Shown here one piece after another: positions 8,281 to 18,318 of a stretch of 64,000 bases of DNA (positions are counted from its first letter, which is position 1; every line of letters begins with the position of its first letter). The position numbers and the translations under genes were made by a program. This DNA is from Daejeonella sp. GTDB lineage: Bacteria; Bacteroidota; Bacteroidia; Sphingobacteriales; Sphingobacteriaceae. The notes under the pieces were generated by a model that was not told where the DNA came from, did no database searches, and was given only the letters and a program-made list of their open reading frames with translations. The DNA is taken from contig NZ_JAUYSS010000027.1 in NCBI RefSeq assembly GCF_030695525.1, positions 1 through 64,000 of the forward strand, in the 5' to 3' direction.

Positions 8281-10266
8281 TTAATTTGTTGCAGGCCAGG
8301 CATTATTCGCCGGATTCGAATCAGGGAAAACTTTATCCGGATCAGAGACAATCGATACAATTTCCTCCGTTGAAGGATAATTAAAGGTAAATCGTGCATT
8401 ACGTTCCCATACTTCAACCGGAAGTTTTAAACGGTTCACTTTCCCGCTTTTAGTTTTGATCTCCAGAATCACCGGCATTGCCATTTTTTCCAGATTTTCA
8501 ATAGTTATCAAAGCCCCAAGTTTAAAATCATTATTTACATATTTCAGATCCACAACTCCCTGGTCCAGCTTCCAGTTATTCAAGAACCATGCCCTCCAGA
8601 ACCAGCTTAGATTTTCACCCGCCACATTTTCGATGGTTCTAAAGAAATCATCAGGAGTTGGGTGCTTATATGCCCAACGATCAATGTAGGTTTTAAAAGC
8701 TCTGTCAAAACGTTCCGGTCCTAATATTTGTTCACGTAAAATGCCAAGCGCCATAGCTGGTTTATAATAGGCCAGCAAACCGATACTGTTTTCCTTCATA
8801 TTATCCGGACTGCTCATAACCGGTTCAAAACCGGGATTAGTCAATACTTTTCCAAGAGCATGCATGTCTGTTTTACCTGGCCTGTATTCTCCATTATTAA
8901 AGTCAACTGCTGTCAGAGTATTAATGAAGGTAGTAAAACCTTCATCCATCCAGGCATACAAGCGCTCATTGGATCCTACAATCATCGGGAACCAGGTATG
9001 GCCAAATTCATGGTCAGTAACACCCCAAAGGTCTCCGGATTTAGCTTTTGAACTACAGAACATAATGCCTGGATACTCCATTCCCCCGGCATTTGAAGCA
9101 ACATTTGTTGCCGCCGGATAAGGATATTCAAGCCACTTCTTTGAATTGAATTCATTCGATGCCTTCGTATATTCCGTAGAACGACCCCAGGCATCCTTAC
9201 CATCACTTTCAACCGGATATGCAGAAATTGCCATTGATTTTTTACCGCTTGGAAGATTCATCCGGGCGGCATCAATAATAAAGGCAGCAGATGAAGCCCA
9301 AGCCGCATCACGCGAATTCTTTAATTTAAAATTCCAGGTAAGCTCCTGCTTTCCTTTCGGGCGGGAATCAGGATTGCTAACTTCAGCAGCTGATCTGATC
9401 ATTACCGTCTTATCACTCTGTGCTGCAGCTTTCCATCTTTGCTGTTGCTCAGGGGTATAAACCTCCTGAGGATTTACCAATTCTCCCGAGGCAACAACTA
9501 TGTGATTTGCCGGAACAGTAATACTGATATCGTAATCACCGTATTCGAGATAAAACTCGCTTGGCCCCAGGTAGGGAATGGTATTCCAGCCCGAAACATC
9601 ATCATATACACACATTCGCGGATACCACTGTGCCACAGAGAAAATCTTTCCGTTCTTAGTATCCAAAACACCCATACGGTCTGAACCATAATCAGGAGAG
9701 ATAAAAGAATATTCGATTTTTAGCCGAAGTTGGCCTCCTCCTGAGGAAAGTTCGTTTGGCAAATAAACCTGCATTCTGGTATCTTCTATAAAATGTTCTA
9801 CATCCTTCTCAATTGTTTTTCCCTTTTCAACAGAAAGAATCTTTACAGATTTAATAGTATAGCCGCCATCAAATTTCTGACCCCTGGCACCACTTCGGCT
9901 ACCTCCCGGAGGAATAATCGCAAGTCCGCGCGAATCCTGTTTAAACAGGTTCTGATCCAATTGCATCCAGATAAAGGGGAGTTTATCAGGACTATTATTC
10001 GTGTAGGTTAATATTACAGTCCCGCTGATCTCATTGCTTTGCTCATTTAATCGGACAGCCAACTTATAATCTGCTCTGTTTTGCCAGTACTTCGGTCCGG
10101 GCTGCCCTCCGGCAGACCTGTACTCATTACCATTCTTTGTGTAGAAAATCGGGCCAAAAGCATCGTGGTAACTATAATTACCCCCTGCTTGAACCTGCTG
10201 TGTAAATGCTTGATTTACAAAGCATAACAAGCCAATTACTACAACTATAAACTTCAATCTATTCAT
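8281..10266 (-). CDS. Secreted M1 family metallopeptidase
   Basis: A 661-residue zinc aminopeptidase-type protein with a signal peptide ([23 protein letters not shown]). The zinc site is HEFGH at residues 419-423 with the third ligand in the DEGF motif at about residue 442, the gluzincin spacing of family M1. GGMEYPG upstream corresponds to the GAMEN substrate-binding motif. The N-terminal half is the beta-sandwich domain of this family. The role is probably peptide trimming in the periplasm or at the cell surface. Its ATG overlaps the stop of the upstream ArsC-like gene (ATGA), so the two are translationally coupled; pth lies upstream of both. Confidence 0.93.
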   Translation of the reverse strand: MNRLKFIVVVIGLLCFVNQAFTQQVQAGGNYSYHDAFGPIFYTKNGNEYRSAGGQPGPKYWQNRADYKLAVRLNEQSNEISGTVILTYTNNSPDKLPFIWMQLDQNLFKQDSRGLAIIPPGGSRSGARGQKFDGGYTIKSVKILSVEKGKTIEKDVEHFIEDTRMQVYLPNELSSGGGQLRLKIEYSFISPDYGSDRMGVLDTKNGKIFSVAQWYPRMCVYDDVSGWNTIPYLGPSEFYLEYGDYDISITVPANHIVVASGELVNPQEVYTPEQQQRWKAAAQSDKTVMIRSAAEVSNPDSRPKGKQELTWNFKLKNSRDAAWASSAAFIIDAARMNLPSGKKSMAISAYPVESDGKDAWGRSTEYTKASNEFNSKKWLEYPYPAATNVASNAGGMEYPGIMFCSSKAKSGDLWGVTDHEFGHTWFPMIVGSNERLYAWMDEGFTTFINTLTAVDFNNGEYRPGKTDMHALGKVLTNPGFEPVMSSPDNMKENSIGLLAYYKPAMALGILREQILGPERFDRAFKTYIDRWAYKHPTPDDFFRTIENVAGENLSWFWRAWFLNNWKLDQGVVDLKYVNNDFKLGALITIENLEKMAMPVILEIKTKSGKVNRLKLPVEVWERNARFTFNYPSTEEIVSIVSDPDKVFPDSNPANNAWPATN

Positions 10267-10631
10267 TTAATTTTTCTTTTAATTTTTATTAATAGGTCAG
10301 CTAAGTGTTCCTCGCTAAATCCAAGCAGAACAGAACCAGAACCTGTTTCTATCACCGGGCGTTTAATCACGCTGACCTTTTCCTGCATCAGTCTAAAAGC
10401 CGAACTTTTGGATGTTATACTGTTCTGAATTTCGGGTGAAAGTATTTTCCAGGTGGTTCCCCGCTTATTTAACAAGGCTTCCCAGCCCAAATGCTTTGAC
10501 CATTCCTCCAGCTTAAGCTCAGTCACTCCAAGCTTTTTAAAATCATGGAAATCAAAATCAATTTCATGCAGCCTGAACCAATCGAGGGTCTTTTTTACTG
10601 TATTGCAATTAGGTATACCGTAGATTTTCAT
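10263..10631 (-). CDS. ArsC/Spx-like family protein (YffB type)
   Basis: A 122-residue thioredoxin-fold protein of the ArsC family. It starts [19 protein letters not shown], so it has a single N-terminal Cys in a CNT context (C9) rather than the CxxC of Spx. The mid-region [14 protein letters not shown] and the late segment KRPVIE are typical of YffB-like members, whose arsenate reductase activity is doubtful. Length fits the family (about 115-120). Its stop overlaps the start of the M1 peptidase gene by four bases, and it lies 53 bp after pth. Confidence 0.9.
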   Translation of the reverse strand: MKIYGIPNCNTVKKTLDWFRLHEIDFDFHDFKKLGVTELKLEEWSKHLGWEALLNKRGTTWKILSPEIQNSITSKSSAFRLMQEKVSVIKRPVIETGSGSVLLGFSEEHLADLLIKIKRKIK

Positions 10632-10684
10632 TAAAAAAAGCTATAAAATTGTTCTGGATTGGATAATATTAACAGCCTAGCAAT

Positions 10685-11245
10685 TTATTTGTTTAAACGG
10701 GTCATAGTCAACTCTGCACCTACGCTAACAAAACTATTTATAAATTCTACCGACCGGTCGATCAGAGCGGGCAATTCTTTCTGCTCATCAGGATCGAAAC
10801 CGCTCAAAACATAATCAACCTGCCTGCCCTTAGGGTAATTGTCACCAATCCCAAATCGCAACCTGGCATAATCTGAACCACCAAGAACCCCCTCTATACT
10901 TTTCAAACCATTATGACCGGCAGCACTTCCTTTTGGTTTCAAACGTATCGTACCGAATGGCAATGCAAGATCATCCACAACAACCAAAATATTTTCGACA
11001 GGGATACGCAATTCCTGCATCCAGTAATTAACCGCCTTGCCACTCAGATTCATATAGGTAGTTGGTTTAATCACAAAGATCTTACGGCTTTTATAGGCAA
11101 ACTCGGTATAATACGCCAGCCGCATATTGAAAAAAGATGAATGCGACTGTTTAGCAAGTTCATCAGCAACCATAAACCCAATATTATGCCTGGTATCTGC
11201 ATATTCCGGACCAATATTCCCTAAACCTATGATCAAATATCTCAT
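10685..11245 (-). CDS. pth: Peptidyl-tRNA hydrolase
   Basis: A 186-residue enzyme of normal length that frees tRNA from prematurely released peptidyl-tRNA. The catalytic residues are visible: GLGNIGPEYADTRHNIGF contains the substrate-binding Asn and the catalytic His, VVVDDLALPFG has the conserved Asp, and GSAAGHNGLKSI is the second signature. It lies downstream of rplY but is separated from it by a clear terminator (11293-11327), so it may have its own promoter in the short gap. The rplY-pth neighbourhood is common in Bacteroidota. Confidence 0.97.
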   Translation of the reverse strand: MRYLIIGLGNIGPEYADTRHNIGFMVADELAKQSHSSFFNMRLAYYTEFAYKSRKIFVIKPTTYMNLSGKAVNYWMQELRIPVENILVVVDDLALPFGTIRLKPKGSAAGHNGLKSIEGVLGGSDYARLRFGIGDNYPKGRQVDYVLSGFDPDEQKELPALIDRSVEFINSFVSVGAELTMTRLNK

Positions 11246-11292
11246 GTGGACTACAAATATGCTTGAAAGCTTTTAAAAAAGTATAGGCTTAC

Positions 11293-11327
11293 AAAAAAAA
11301 AGCAGTACCGGATTTGCCGGCACTGCT
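11293..11327 (-). terminator. Intrinsic terminator after rplY
   Basis: Read on the minus strand, AGCAGT-G-CCGG, a five-base loop, then CCGG-T-ACTGCT form an 11-position stem with one internal mismatch. A run of T residues follows (the A-run at 11293-11300 on the plus strand). It sits just after the rplY stop and ends the prs/rplY side before pth. Confidence 0.85.
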
Positions 11328-11353
11328 TATCTCTATTATTTGAGAAGGCCTGA

Positions 11354-11929
11354 TTATTTCTTGGCTTCAGTCTCTGCCTGTTTAAGGGCACGTGACATAG
11401 TCACAGATACAATAGTGTCTTCAGGATTGTTTGTGATCTTGAAATTATCGAATTTCAAAGAACCAACACCTACAGATTTTCCAACCTCTAATTGAGAAAT
11501 ACTAACTTCTACATACTGAGGCATATCCTTAGGCAATGCTTTTACTCGAAGTTTACGTAATTTCTGAACTAACTTACCACCGATTTTAACACCAGGTGAG
11601 GTTCCGGTTAATTTTACAGGGATCAGCATAACTACAGGTTTCTTTTCATTTAATTCCAAAAAGTCAACATGTAATGGCAAATCAGTTAATGGATGAAAAT
11701 GTACATCCTGAATGATAGCCTGTGTTTTCACACCTGCAACATCCAATGCAACGAAAGAAACTTCCGGTGTAAAAACCAGACTTTTCAAATCAGATGCAGA
11801 CACAGAAAAGTGGATTTGATTTTTTCCACCATAAAGAACTGCAGGCACTTTACCTTCGTAACGCAGCTCTTTAGCGTCTCTTTTCCCTACGTTCTCTCTT
11901 GGAGAACCGCTAATAGCAATTGATTTCAT
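11354..11929 (-). CDS. rplY: 50S ribosomal protein L25/general stress protein Ctc
   Basis: A 191-residue protein of the long (TL5/CTC) form of L25. The N-terminal 5S rRNA-binding domain begins MKSIAISGSPRENVGKRDAKELRYEGKVPAVLYGG, and the C-terminal TL5 beta domain follows (PLHVDFLELNEKKPVVMLIPVKLTG). It binds 5S rRNA in the large subunit central protuberance. The C-terminus is Ala/Glu/Lys-rich, as is common in Bacteroidota. It lies downstream of prs, separated by 166 bp containing heptamer repeats, and is followed by a strong terminator. Confidence 0.96.
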   Translation of the reverse strand: MKSIAISGSPRENVGKRDAKELRYEGKVPAVLYGGKNQIHFSVSASDLKSLVFTPEVSFVALDVAGVKTQAIIQDVHFHPLTDLPLHVDFLELNEKKPVVMLIPVKLTGTSPGVKIGGKLVQKLRKLRVKALPKDMPQYVEVSISQLEVGKSVGVGSLKFDNFKITNNPEDTIVSVTMSRALKQAETEAKK

Positions 11930-11990
11930 AATTATTTATTTGTTATTGTTTGTATTTAGCTGTTAGAAAACCTAACAATCTAATATTTTG

Positions 11991-12015
11991 TCTGAAGTCT
12001 GAAGACAGAAGTCTG
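11991..12015. repeat. Heptamer-period repeat (TCTGAAG units)
   Basis: About three and a half units of TCTGAAG with one variant unit (ACAGAAG), between prs and rplY. This is one of six intergenic tracts in this window with a seven-base period. Confidence 0.7.
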
Positions 12016-12061
12016 ATTCATTCCTCATACCTCCTACTTCAGGCTCTTGGTTGTCTGTCCT

Positions 12062-12096
12062 TATTCCTTGTTCCTTGTTCCTTTTTCCTTACTCCT
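12062..12096. repeat. Heptamer-period repeat (TTCCTTG-like units)
   Basis: Degenerate seven-base units TATTCCT, TGTTCCT, TGTTCCT, TTTTCCT, TACTCCT run right up to the stop codon of prs. The period is seven despite changes in the first three bases. Confidence 0.65.
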
Positions 12097-13040
12097 TAAT
12101 CTATCTTAAACAGCTCACTAATCGAGGCGTGTTCATTGACATTGGCAATTGCACGACTAAACAGATCAGCTGTTGAAAGCACTCTTATTTTAGGGCTTGA
12201 TTTAGTTGATGCAATGGTATCCGTAACAATCAGTTCTGTTAGCGCTGAATTCTCAACGGTCCGGTAGGCATCTCCTGATAATACCGGATGCGTGCAAACT
12301 GCTCTTACACTGCTGGCACCTTTTTCCATTATAAGCTCTGAGGCCTTTGCCAATGTTCTGGCTGTATCACAGATATCATCAATCAGAACCACATCCCTTC
12401 CGGTAACATCACCGATGATAGACATAGATTCGATTTCATTTGCTCTTTTTCTTTGTTTATCACAGATCACCACTTCTGCATTAAAGTATTTAGCGAATGT
12501 CCTTGCTCTGTAAGAACCTCCCATATCCGGCGATGCAATTGTCAGATGAGGCAAATTCAAACTTTTAATATGAGGAACAAATATTACTGATGCATCCAGA
12601 TGATCTACAGGAATATCGAAAAAACCCTGTATCTGTGCAGCATGCAGATCCATTGTCATGATCCGGTGAGCTCCGGCGGCTGTGAGCAAATTGGCAATAA
12701 GTTTTGCACCAATTGCTACCCTTGGTTTATCTTTTCGATCCTGTCTGGCTAAACCAAAATAAGGCACAACAACTGTAATGTAATGAGCTGAAGCCCTTTT
12801 TGCAGCATCGATCATTAATAGAAGCTCAACGAGATTATCATTAGGCTGATTAGTTGACTGGATCAGGAATACGTCGCATCCCCGAACCGATTCATTATAA
12901 TGCGGTTGAAATTCACCATCACTAAATCTCGACAAAGTCATGTCTCCCAGCTCTTTGCCATAGCTTATAGCTATTTTCTTTGCCAGATCGGTAGTACCTG
13001 AGCCGGCAAATAATTTGATGGTGTTAAATGTTACGGGCAT
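12096..13040 (-). CDS. prs: Ribose-phosphate pyrophosphokinase, with altered PRPP loop
   Basis: A 314-residue class I PRPP synthase, which makes PRPP from ribose 5-phosphate and ATP for nucleotide, His and Trp synthesis. The pyrophosphate/ATP elements are seen: FSDGEFQPHYNESVRGCDVFLIQST, the DRKDKPRVAI segment and the DLHAAQIQGFFDIPVDHL signature. The PRPP-binding loop reads VVLIDDICDTARTLAKA; the family pattern is DDxxDTxGT, so the loop Gly is replaced by Arg at residue 228 (codon AGA at 12357-12359). Everything else is normal. This is either a real variant or a one-base error (GGA to AGA). A tRNA-Gln gene lies just upstream on the same strand. Confidence 0.95.
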   Translation of the reverse strand: MPVTFNTIKLFAGSGTTDLAKKIAISYGKELGDMTLSRFSDGEFQPHYNESVRGCDVFLIQSTNQPNDNLVELLLMIDAAKRASAHYITVVVPYFGLARQDRKDKPRVAIGAKLIANLLTAAGAHRIMTMDLHAAQIQGFFDIPVDHLDASVIFVPHIKSLNLPHLTIASPDMGGSYRARTFAKYFNAEVVICDKQRKRANEIESMSIIGDVTGRDVVLIDDICDTARTLAKASELIMEKGASSVRAVCTHPVLSGDAYRTVENSALTELIVTDTIASTKSSPKIRVLSTADLFSRAIANVNEHASISELFKID

Positions 13041-13161
13041 TTTTTGTTTCGGATTTCGAAATTATAAATTCGGTTTTAATCTAATAAAAACGCAATTAAA
13101 AACAATATGGATCGCCAGGCGATCCTTGAAATGTGCAATTCCGAAACTCGAAATTAATTGG

Positions 13162-13232
13162 TTGCCCGACCAGGATTCGAACCTAGACAAACTGCACCAA
13201 AAACAGTCGTACTACCATTATACTATCGGGCA
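13162..13232 (-). tRNA. tRNA-Gln (anticodon TTG)
   Basis: The minus strand folds into a complete cloverleaf of 71 nt without encoded CCA. The acceptor arm is TGCCCGA pairing with TCGGGCA, the D-arm GTAT/GTAC, and the anticodon stem ACTGT/GCAGT with loop TTTTGGT (anticodon TTG). The T-arm is CTAGG/CCTGG with loop TTCGAAT, and the discriminator base is A. It lies directly upstream of prs on the same strand. Confidence 0.96.
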
Positions 13233-13351
13233 AACAAAAATCAAAAAGAAGCTCCTTTTGAAATGGTGTGCAAATATAGGGGGATAAAGTTTAACGTGCA
13301 AATGAAAATTGTTTTTTTTCAACCACGAAGACAAGTATTTCTTTAAATAAA

Positions 13352-13382
13352 TTGAGAGTTGAGAATGGAGAATTGAGAATTA
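13352..13382. repeat. Heptamer-period repeat (TTGAGAA-like units)
   Basis: Units TTGAGAG, TTGAGAA, TGGAGAA, TTGAGAA in tandem with period seven, in the gap upstream of the DUF2723 gene. Confidence 0.65.
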
Positions 13383-13436
13383 TTGCATAATGCTAATTTC
13401 AAATGAATCCTCTTTGTCTTTGTTCTTGAATCTTGG

Positions 13437-13464
13437 TTCTCAATACTCAATACTCAATACTCCT
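13437..13464. repeat. Heptamer-period repeat (CAATACT units)
   Basis: Three exact CAATACT units flanked by degenerate ones. The reverse complement of this unit (AGTATTG) recurs in tracts at 54980 and 57411. Confidence 0.7.
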
Positions 13465-13560
13465 ATCTCATCTAGTTAATTAATGTTAAAGCAAGTATGA
13501 AAGGCATCAATTAACAATAATTTCACTAATTTCGGCAGCATAATTTTTGATCTTGAATCT

Positions 13561-16500
13561 ATGGAGTATAATAAAATCAATAATTTATTAGGTTGGATAA
13601 GTTTTTTAATAGCCTTAACCGTCTATACCTTAACTCTTGAACCCACTACAAGTTTCTGGGATTCAGGCGAATTTATTGCATCGGCTTACAAGCTTCAGGT
13701 AGTGCATCAGCCAGGGGCTCCATTATTCTTAATGCTTGGAAAGGTATTTTCCCTGATTGCCGGTAGTGATACCAGCAGGGTAGCTTTCTGGATAAATATG
13801 TGTTCTGCCCTGGCCAGTGCTGCTACGATCCTCTTTCTTTTCTGGACTATTACGGCTTTGGCAAAAAAAGTTATCCTGGAAAAAGGTAAGGAACTTTCAA
13901 AATGGGGACTGATCAGTATTATGGGCTCCGGTTTAGTTGGCGCTCTGGCCTATACCTTCTCTGATTCGTTTTGGTTTTCGGCCGTTGAAGCCGAAGTATA
14001 TGCCTTATCTTCATTATGTACTGCCGTCGTTTTCTGGGCAATTTTAAAATGGGATCAGCATGCTGATGAACCAAATTCAGACCGATGGCTAATCTTTATT
14101 GCCTATGTGATGGGGCTTTCAATTGGTGTGCACTTATTAAACCTTTTGGCGATCCCCGCTATTGCACTGGTTTATTATTTCAGAAGATCTAAAACACCAA
14201 CTTCTTCAGGCACTCTACTGGCCTTACTTGTGGGGATGTTTATCCTGGCATTTATTCAATATGGAATTGTACAATATATCATCAAATTCGCAGCCTATTC
14301 AGATCTGTTCTTTGTCAATACCCTCGGACTTGGATTCGGATCTGGCGTAGCATTTTTTGGCCTTCTGATTATAATCAGCCTGACCTCAGGAATACTCTAC
14401 AGCATCAATGGCAATAAACTTAACCTGATGCTTGCCGTCGGGGCCTTTGTATTACTAATGACCCTCGGTGGCGGAATTTCAGGCCTTCTGGTAGCAGCCA
14501 TATTGCTTGCAGGTCTGGAATATATCCTGAAAATCCGCGACAAAAGGCGGGTATTAAATCTGGCACTAATCTCCGTTGTCTTTATCATTTTTGGCTATGG
14601 CTCCTTTGCCATGATCGTGATCAGGGCGAAAGCAGATCCAACCCTGAATAATAGTGATGCTTCAAATGCATTCTCATTGTTGAGTTATGTGAACAGGGAA
14701 CAATATGGCGATCGCCCATTACTGTACGGTCAATATTTTGATTCAAAGCCTATTGACAGTAAACAAGGGGATATTATTTACCGTAAGGGCAAAGAGAAAT
14801 ATGAACACGCAGGTCAGAAATATGAGCGTATATACGACCGTAATACACTCCTGCCCAGAATGTATAGCGATGATCCTCAGCATGTTGGATTCTACCGGGA
14901 TTGGATGGGAATGGCAGCAGATCAATCGCCTACATTTTTTCATAACCTTGGCTTCCTTATCAGTTATCAAACCAGTTTCATGTATACCCGTTATTTCGCC
15001 TGGAATTTCGTAGGCAGGCAGAATGATGAACAGGGTCATGGTGATTATACCCGTGGGAATTGGTTATCCGGAGTAAAATTTATCGACAATATGCTGTTAG
15101 GCGGCCAATATGAACTCCCTAAAAGTCAGATTGAAAACAATGCCTATAACAGATTCTATTTTCTTCCTTTTATTATGGGAATCATTGGAGCACTTTGGCA
15201 TTTTAAACGAAACCAGAAAGATGCCGGAATTGTAGGTCTGCTGTTCTTTTTCACGGGTATTGCTATTGTTCTCTATTTAAACCAAAATCCACTTCAACCC
15301 AGGGAAAGGGATTATGCCTATGCCGGTTCATTTTATGCCTTTGCAATCTGGATCGGACTGGGAGTTGCCGGAATTGCAGATTTTTTCAAACCAAGATTTA
15401 AAGCCCCGACAGCCGCATTACTTGCAACACTTATTGGATTACTTGCCGCACCTATTCTAATGGCAAAGGATGGCTGGAATGACCATGACCGCTCCTCTAA
15501 ATTTACAGCCCGTGACATGGCAGCCAATTACCTTGAATCATGTGCCCCAAATGCGATATTATTCACATATGGTGATAATGATACTTACCCGCTCTGGTAT
15601 GTTCAGGAAGTTGAAAACATCAGACCGGATGTCAGAGTAGTCAATTTAAGTTTGCTGGGTACCGACTGGTATATCCGGCAAATGAAGAAGAAAGTGAATC
15701 AGGCTGATGCATTACCTATCACTATGCCTGACGAAAAGTTCGTGCAGGGTGTTCGCGATGTAATGGGTTATCAGGATTATAATGCAGCCGGTGCGGTTGA
15801 GTTAAAGGACATATTTGACATTATGACCTCAGATAATGATGCCGATAAGGCAACCTATCAGGATGGTTCAAAGGAAAATTTCCTGCCTACAAAAAACTTT
15901 AAAATCAGTATAGATCCTGATCATATTATTGCAAGCAAAACATTGCCTGAAAACAAAAGGGATTTGATCATCCCTGCTATGGAGTGGAAATATAATAAGA
16001 ATTATGTCACAAAAACTGAGCTTGCAATGATCGATGTTCTGGCTCATAATAATTGGAAAAGGCCAATTTATTTTGCAATTACCGTACCCGACGATAACTA
16101 TATTGGGTTAGGGGATTTCCTGTATAATGAAGGCTTTGCTTACCGTCTATTGCCACTGAAAAAAGCTCAGGCTGATTCAGCAACTGAAAAACCCGAACTA
16201 ACGAATTCTGATCAGATGTATACTAACCTGATGACAAAGTTTAAATGGGGTAACATGAAAAATGCAGGCTATTTGGACCCGGAATCATTGCGGATGAGCT
16301 ATACCATGATTAACCATTTCAATATTCTGGCTGAGAATCTTTATAAAGAAGGCCGGACCGAGGAAGCCAGAAAATTATTGTTGAAATGTATGGAGGTAGT
16401 CCCTGATAAAAATCATTCCCTGAATTTTACGATCCGCAAATTCTATATGGCCGATTTGCTCTATAAACTCAAAGAACCCGCGAAAGCAAATGAGCTGACT

Positions 16501-16716
16501 CTGAATACGGCTGAGTACATTGAAGATCAGTTGAATTATATGGCCGCTATTGCAAAAACAAAAGAGAATCTTAATTCCCGTGAAATACAACTTGGTGTTT
16601 ATGTGATGAGTGAACTGGTAAAACTTTCAGAAAAATATGAACAGGCCGCAGTCCTTAAGAAGTTACAGGATCGCATGAAAGTAATTGAGTCAAAATTTAT
16701 GGGTGCTGATCGCTAG
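13561..16716 (+). CDS. DUF2723 membrane glycosyltransferase-like protein (GT-C fold)
   Basis: A 1051-residue integral membrane protein. The N-terminus (ISFLIALTVYTLTLEPTTSFWDSGEFIA) has the short DSGEF acidic loop after the first membrane helix that defines the DUF2723 family. About a dozen membrane segments follow up to residue 640. The C-terminal half is soluble, with NAILFTYGDNDTYPLWYVQE and a helical TPR-like end (EGRTEEARKLLLKCMEV). DUF2723 is related to GT-C protein O-mannosyltransferases and includes human TMEM260, an established protein O-mannosyltransferase. A role in lipid-linked sugar transfer to periplasmic proteins fits known Bacteroidota O-glycosylation, but the acceptor is unknown. 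It ends at a strong terminator. Confidence 0.9.
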   Translation: MEYNKINNLLGWISFLIALTVYTLTLEPTTSFWDSGEFIASAYKLQVVHQPGAPLFLMLGKVFSLIAGSDTSRVAFWINMCSALASAATILFLFWTITALAKKVILEKGKELSKWGLISIMGSGLVGALAYTFSDSFWFSAVEAEVYALSSLCTAVVFWAILKWDQHADEPNSDRWLIFIAYVMGLSIGVHLLNLLAIPAIALVYYFRRSKTPTSSGTLLALLVGMFILAFIQYGIVQYIIKFAAYSDLFFVNTLGLGFGSGVAFFGLLIIISLTSGILYSINGNKLNLMLAVGAFVLLMTLGGGISGLLVAAILLAGLEYILKIRDKRRVLNLALISVVFIIFGYGSFAMIVIRAKADPTLNNSDASNAFSLLSYVNREQYGDRPLLYGQYFDSKPIDSKQGDIIYRKGKEKYEHAGQKYERIYDRNTLLPRMYSDDPQHVGFYRDWMGMAADQSPTFFHNLGFLISYQTSFMYTRYFAWNFVGRQNDEQGHGDYTRGNWLSGVKFIDNMLLGGQYELPKSQIENNAYNRFYFLPFIMGIIGALWHFKRNQKDAGIVGLLFFFTGIAIVLYLNQNPLQPRERDYAYAGSFYAFAIWIGLGVAGIADFFKPRFKAPTAALLATLIGLLAAPILMAKDGWNDHDRSSKFTARDMAANYLESCAPNAILFTYGDNDTYPLWYVQEVENIRPDVRVVNLSLLGTDWYIRQMKKKVNQADALPITMPDEKFVQGVRDVMGYQDYNAAGAVELKDIFDIMTSDNDADKATYQDGSKENFLPTKNFKISIDPDHIIASKTLPENKRDLIIPAMEWKYNKNYVTKTELAMIDVLAHNNWKRPIYFAITVPDDNYIGLGDFLYNEGFAYRLLPLKKAQADSATEKPELTNSDQMYTNLMTKFKWGNMKNAGYLDPESLRMSYTMINHFNILAENLYKEGRTEEARKLLLKCMEVVPDKNHSLNFTIRKFYMADLLYKLKEPAKANELTLNTAEYIEDQLNYMAAIAKTKENLNSREIQLGVYVMSELVKLSEKYEQAAVLKKLQDRMKVIESKFMGADR

Positions 16717-16737
16717 ATTTTTAATTTCAATGAAATA

Positions 16738-16775
16738 AATCCCCGTTATCTTTAATTAGCGGGGATTTTTTTTTT
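16738..16775 (+). terminator. Intrinsic terminator after the DUF2723 gene
   Basis: AATCCCCGTTA and TAGCGGGGATT form an 11-bp stem (one G-T pair) around an eight-base loop, followed by a run of about ten T residues. It lies 21 bp after the stop and separates this gene from the sugar importer genes. Confidence 0.93.
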
Positions 16776-16827
16776 GTTAATTGCATTTTAGTACATTCAT
16801 CCAAATAAAAGACTGAGTTTGAATAAA

Positions 16828-18318
16828 ATGCATGCGGCTACTGAGCAAATTCTCAGGGTAAACCGTCTTTCCAAATCATTTTTTGGTATAAAAGCCCTGG
16901 ATAATATCCATTTCGACCTTAAAAAGGGAGAAGTGCATGCCCTTATGGGCGAAAATGGAGCCGGAAAGTCAACATTCATGAAAATCTTGATTGGACTCCT
17001 AAAAGCAGATTCGGGCTCAATATCATTCAATTCTGAACAAATTGAGAATTTGGATGTTCATTCCATCATGCAAAAATGCATTTCAATGATACATCAGGAA
17101 ATCTTAATGGTTCCTGAACTGACTGTTGCCCAGAACATCTTTTTAGGCAGGGAAATCGGGCGGGCTTATTTGCTTGATGATCAGGCTATAAATCAAAAAG
17201 CTGAGGACCTGTTGCAGTCGATGGGGCTGAACATTAAGGTCCGGACAAAAGCAAAACACCTCAGCATTGCCGAAATGCAACTGATAGAGATAGCCAAAGC
17301 TGTTTCCCACAATGCAAGGGTGATTATTATGGATGAGCCAAGTTCTGCCCTTTCAGAGAAAGAGGTTGAAATACTTTTTAAAATCATTCGGGATTTAAAA
17401 AATAAAGGTGTATCCATAATCTATATTTCCCACAAAATGGAAGAGATCTACAAGATTGCTGACCGTATCACCGTATTGAGGGATGGTAAATTTATTGCAA
17501 CAAAAAACACTGCAGATCTGGATAAAAACAGTTTAATCTCCCTGATGGTAGGCCGTGAAATAGAAGAACTGTTTTCTGCAAACTCATTGGCCCAGCCTGA
17601 AGTGGTCCTGAAAGTTCAAAACCTCCATAAAAAAGGGAAATTTTCTGATATTAACTTTGAGGTTCATGCCGGTGAAGTCCTTGGCATAGCCGGTTTAATG
17701 GGCGCAGGCAGGACTGAAATAGCCAGAGCTATTTTTGGATTAGATCGTATTAATAGTGGCAACATCATTTTAAAAGGCAAAAAACTTACCATAAGATCAC
17801 CAGAAGATGCAATCAGGGAAGGAATCGGATATGTCAGTGAAGACCGAAAGACTCTGGGCTTTATCCCGGAATTATCTGTTAAGCAAAACATTAGTCTTTC
17901 GAGTATATTAAAATACTCAAAGGCATGGTTTATTGACAATAAAAAAGAACAAACAGCTACCAGCAAAATAGCTCAGGAACTAAAGATTAAAGCTTCAGGT
18001 CTTAATCAAAAAGTAATGAATTTAAGTGGCGGGAATCAGCAAAAGGTGGTAATTGCAAGGGTATTATTAGCTTCCCCATTTTTAATCATTCTGGATGAAC
18101 CTACCAGAGGAATTGATATTGGAGCAAAACATGAAATCTATAAACTTATCAGGCAATTGACTAAAGGTGGACTGGCAGTAATTATGATCTCTTCCGAATT
18201 GCCTGAAATTTTGGGGATGAGTAACCGGATTCTTGTTCTATCCAAAGGAAAGCAAAAAACTATATTGACACAAAAAGAAGCAAGTCAGGAAAAAATCATG
18301 CAGTATGCATTACATTAA
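16828..18318 (+). CDS. Sugar ABC importer, ATP-binding protein (RbsA type)
   Basis: A 496-residue tandem ABC ATPase of the carbohydrate uptake transporter-2 class. The first nucleotide-binding domain has Walker A GENGAGKST, Q-loop MIHQE, and Walker B VIIMDEPSSALSEKE. The second has the degenerate Walker A GLMGAGRTE usual in this family, signature LSGGNQQKVVIARVL and Walker B LIILDEPTRGID. I prefer the ATG at 16828 over the in-frame TTG at 16819. Its end overlaps the permease start by 14 bases, so the genes are coupled. Ligand identity cannot be told from the sequence; ribose, galactose or allose types all look alike. Confidence 0.93.
   Translation: MHAATEQILRVNRLSKSFFGIKALDNIHFDLKKGEVHALMGENGAGKSTFMKILIGLLKADSGSISFNSEQIENLDVHSIMQKCISMIHQEILMVPELTVAQNIFLGREIGRAYLLDDQAINQKAEDLLQSMGLNIKVRTKAKHLSIAEMQLIEIAKAVSHNARVIIMDEPSSALSEKEVEILFKIIRDLKNKGVSIIYISHKMEEIYKIADRITVLRDGKFIATKNTADLDKNSLISLMVGREIEELFSANSLAQPEVVLKVQNLHKKGKFSDINFEVHAGEVLGIAGLMGAGRTEIARAIFGLDRINSGNIILKGKKLTIRSPEDAIREGIGYVSEDRKTLGFIPELSVKQNISLSSILKYSKAWFIDNKKEQTATSKIAQELKIKASGLNQKVMNLSGGNQQKVVIARVLLASPFLIILDEPTRGIDIGAKHEIYKLIRQLTKGGLAVIMISSELPEILGMSNRILVLSKGKQKTILTQKEASQEKIMQYALH

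Larger units (their letters stand above)
13233..13560. other. Intergenic region between divergent tRNA-Gln and the DUF2723 gene
   Basis: This 328-bp stretch must hold the promoter for the tRNA-Gln/prs side and the promoter of the plus-strand gene. Two heptamer-period tracts occupy 13352-13382 and 13437-13464. I see no convincing Bacteroidota -33/-7 promoter match. Confidence 0.5.
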
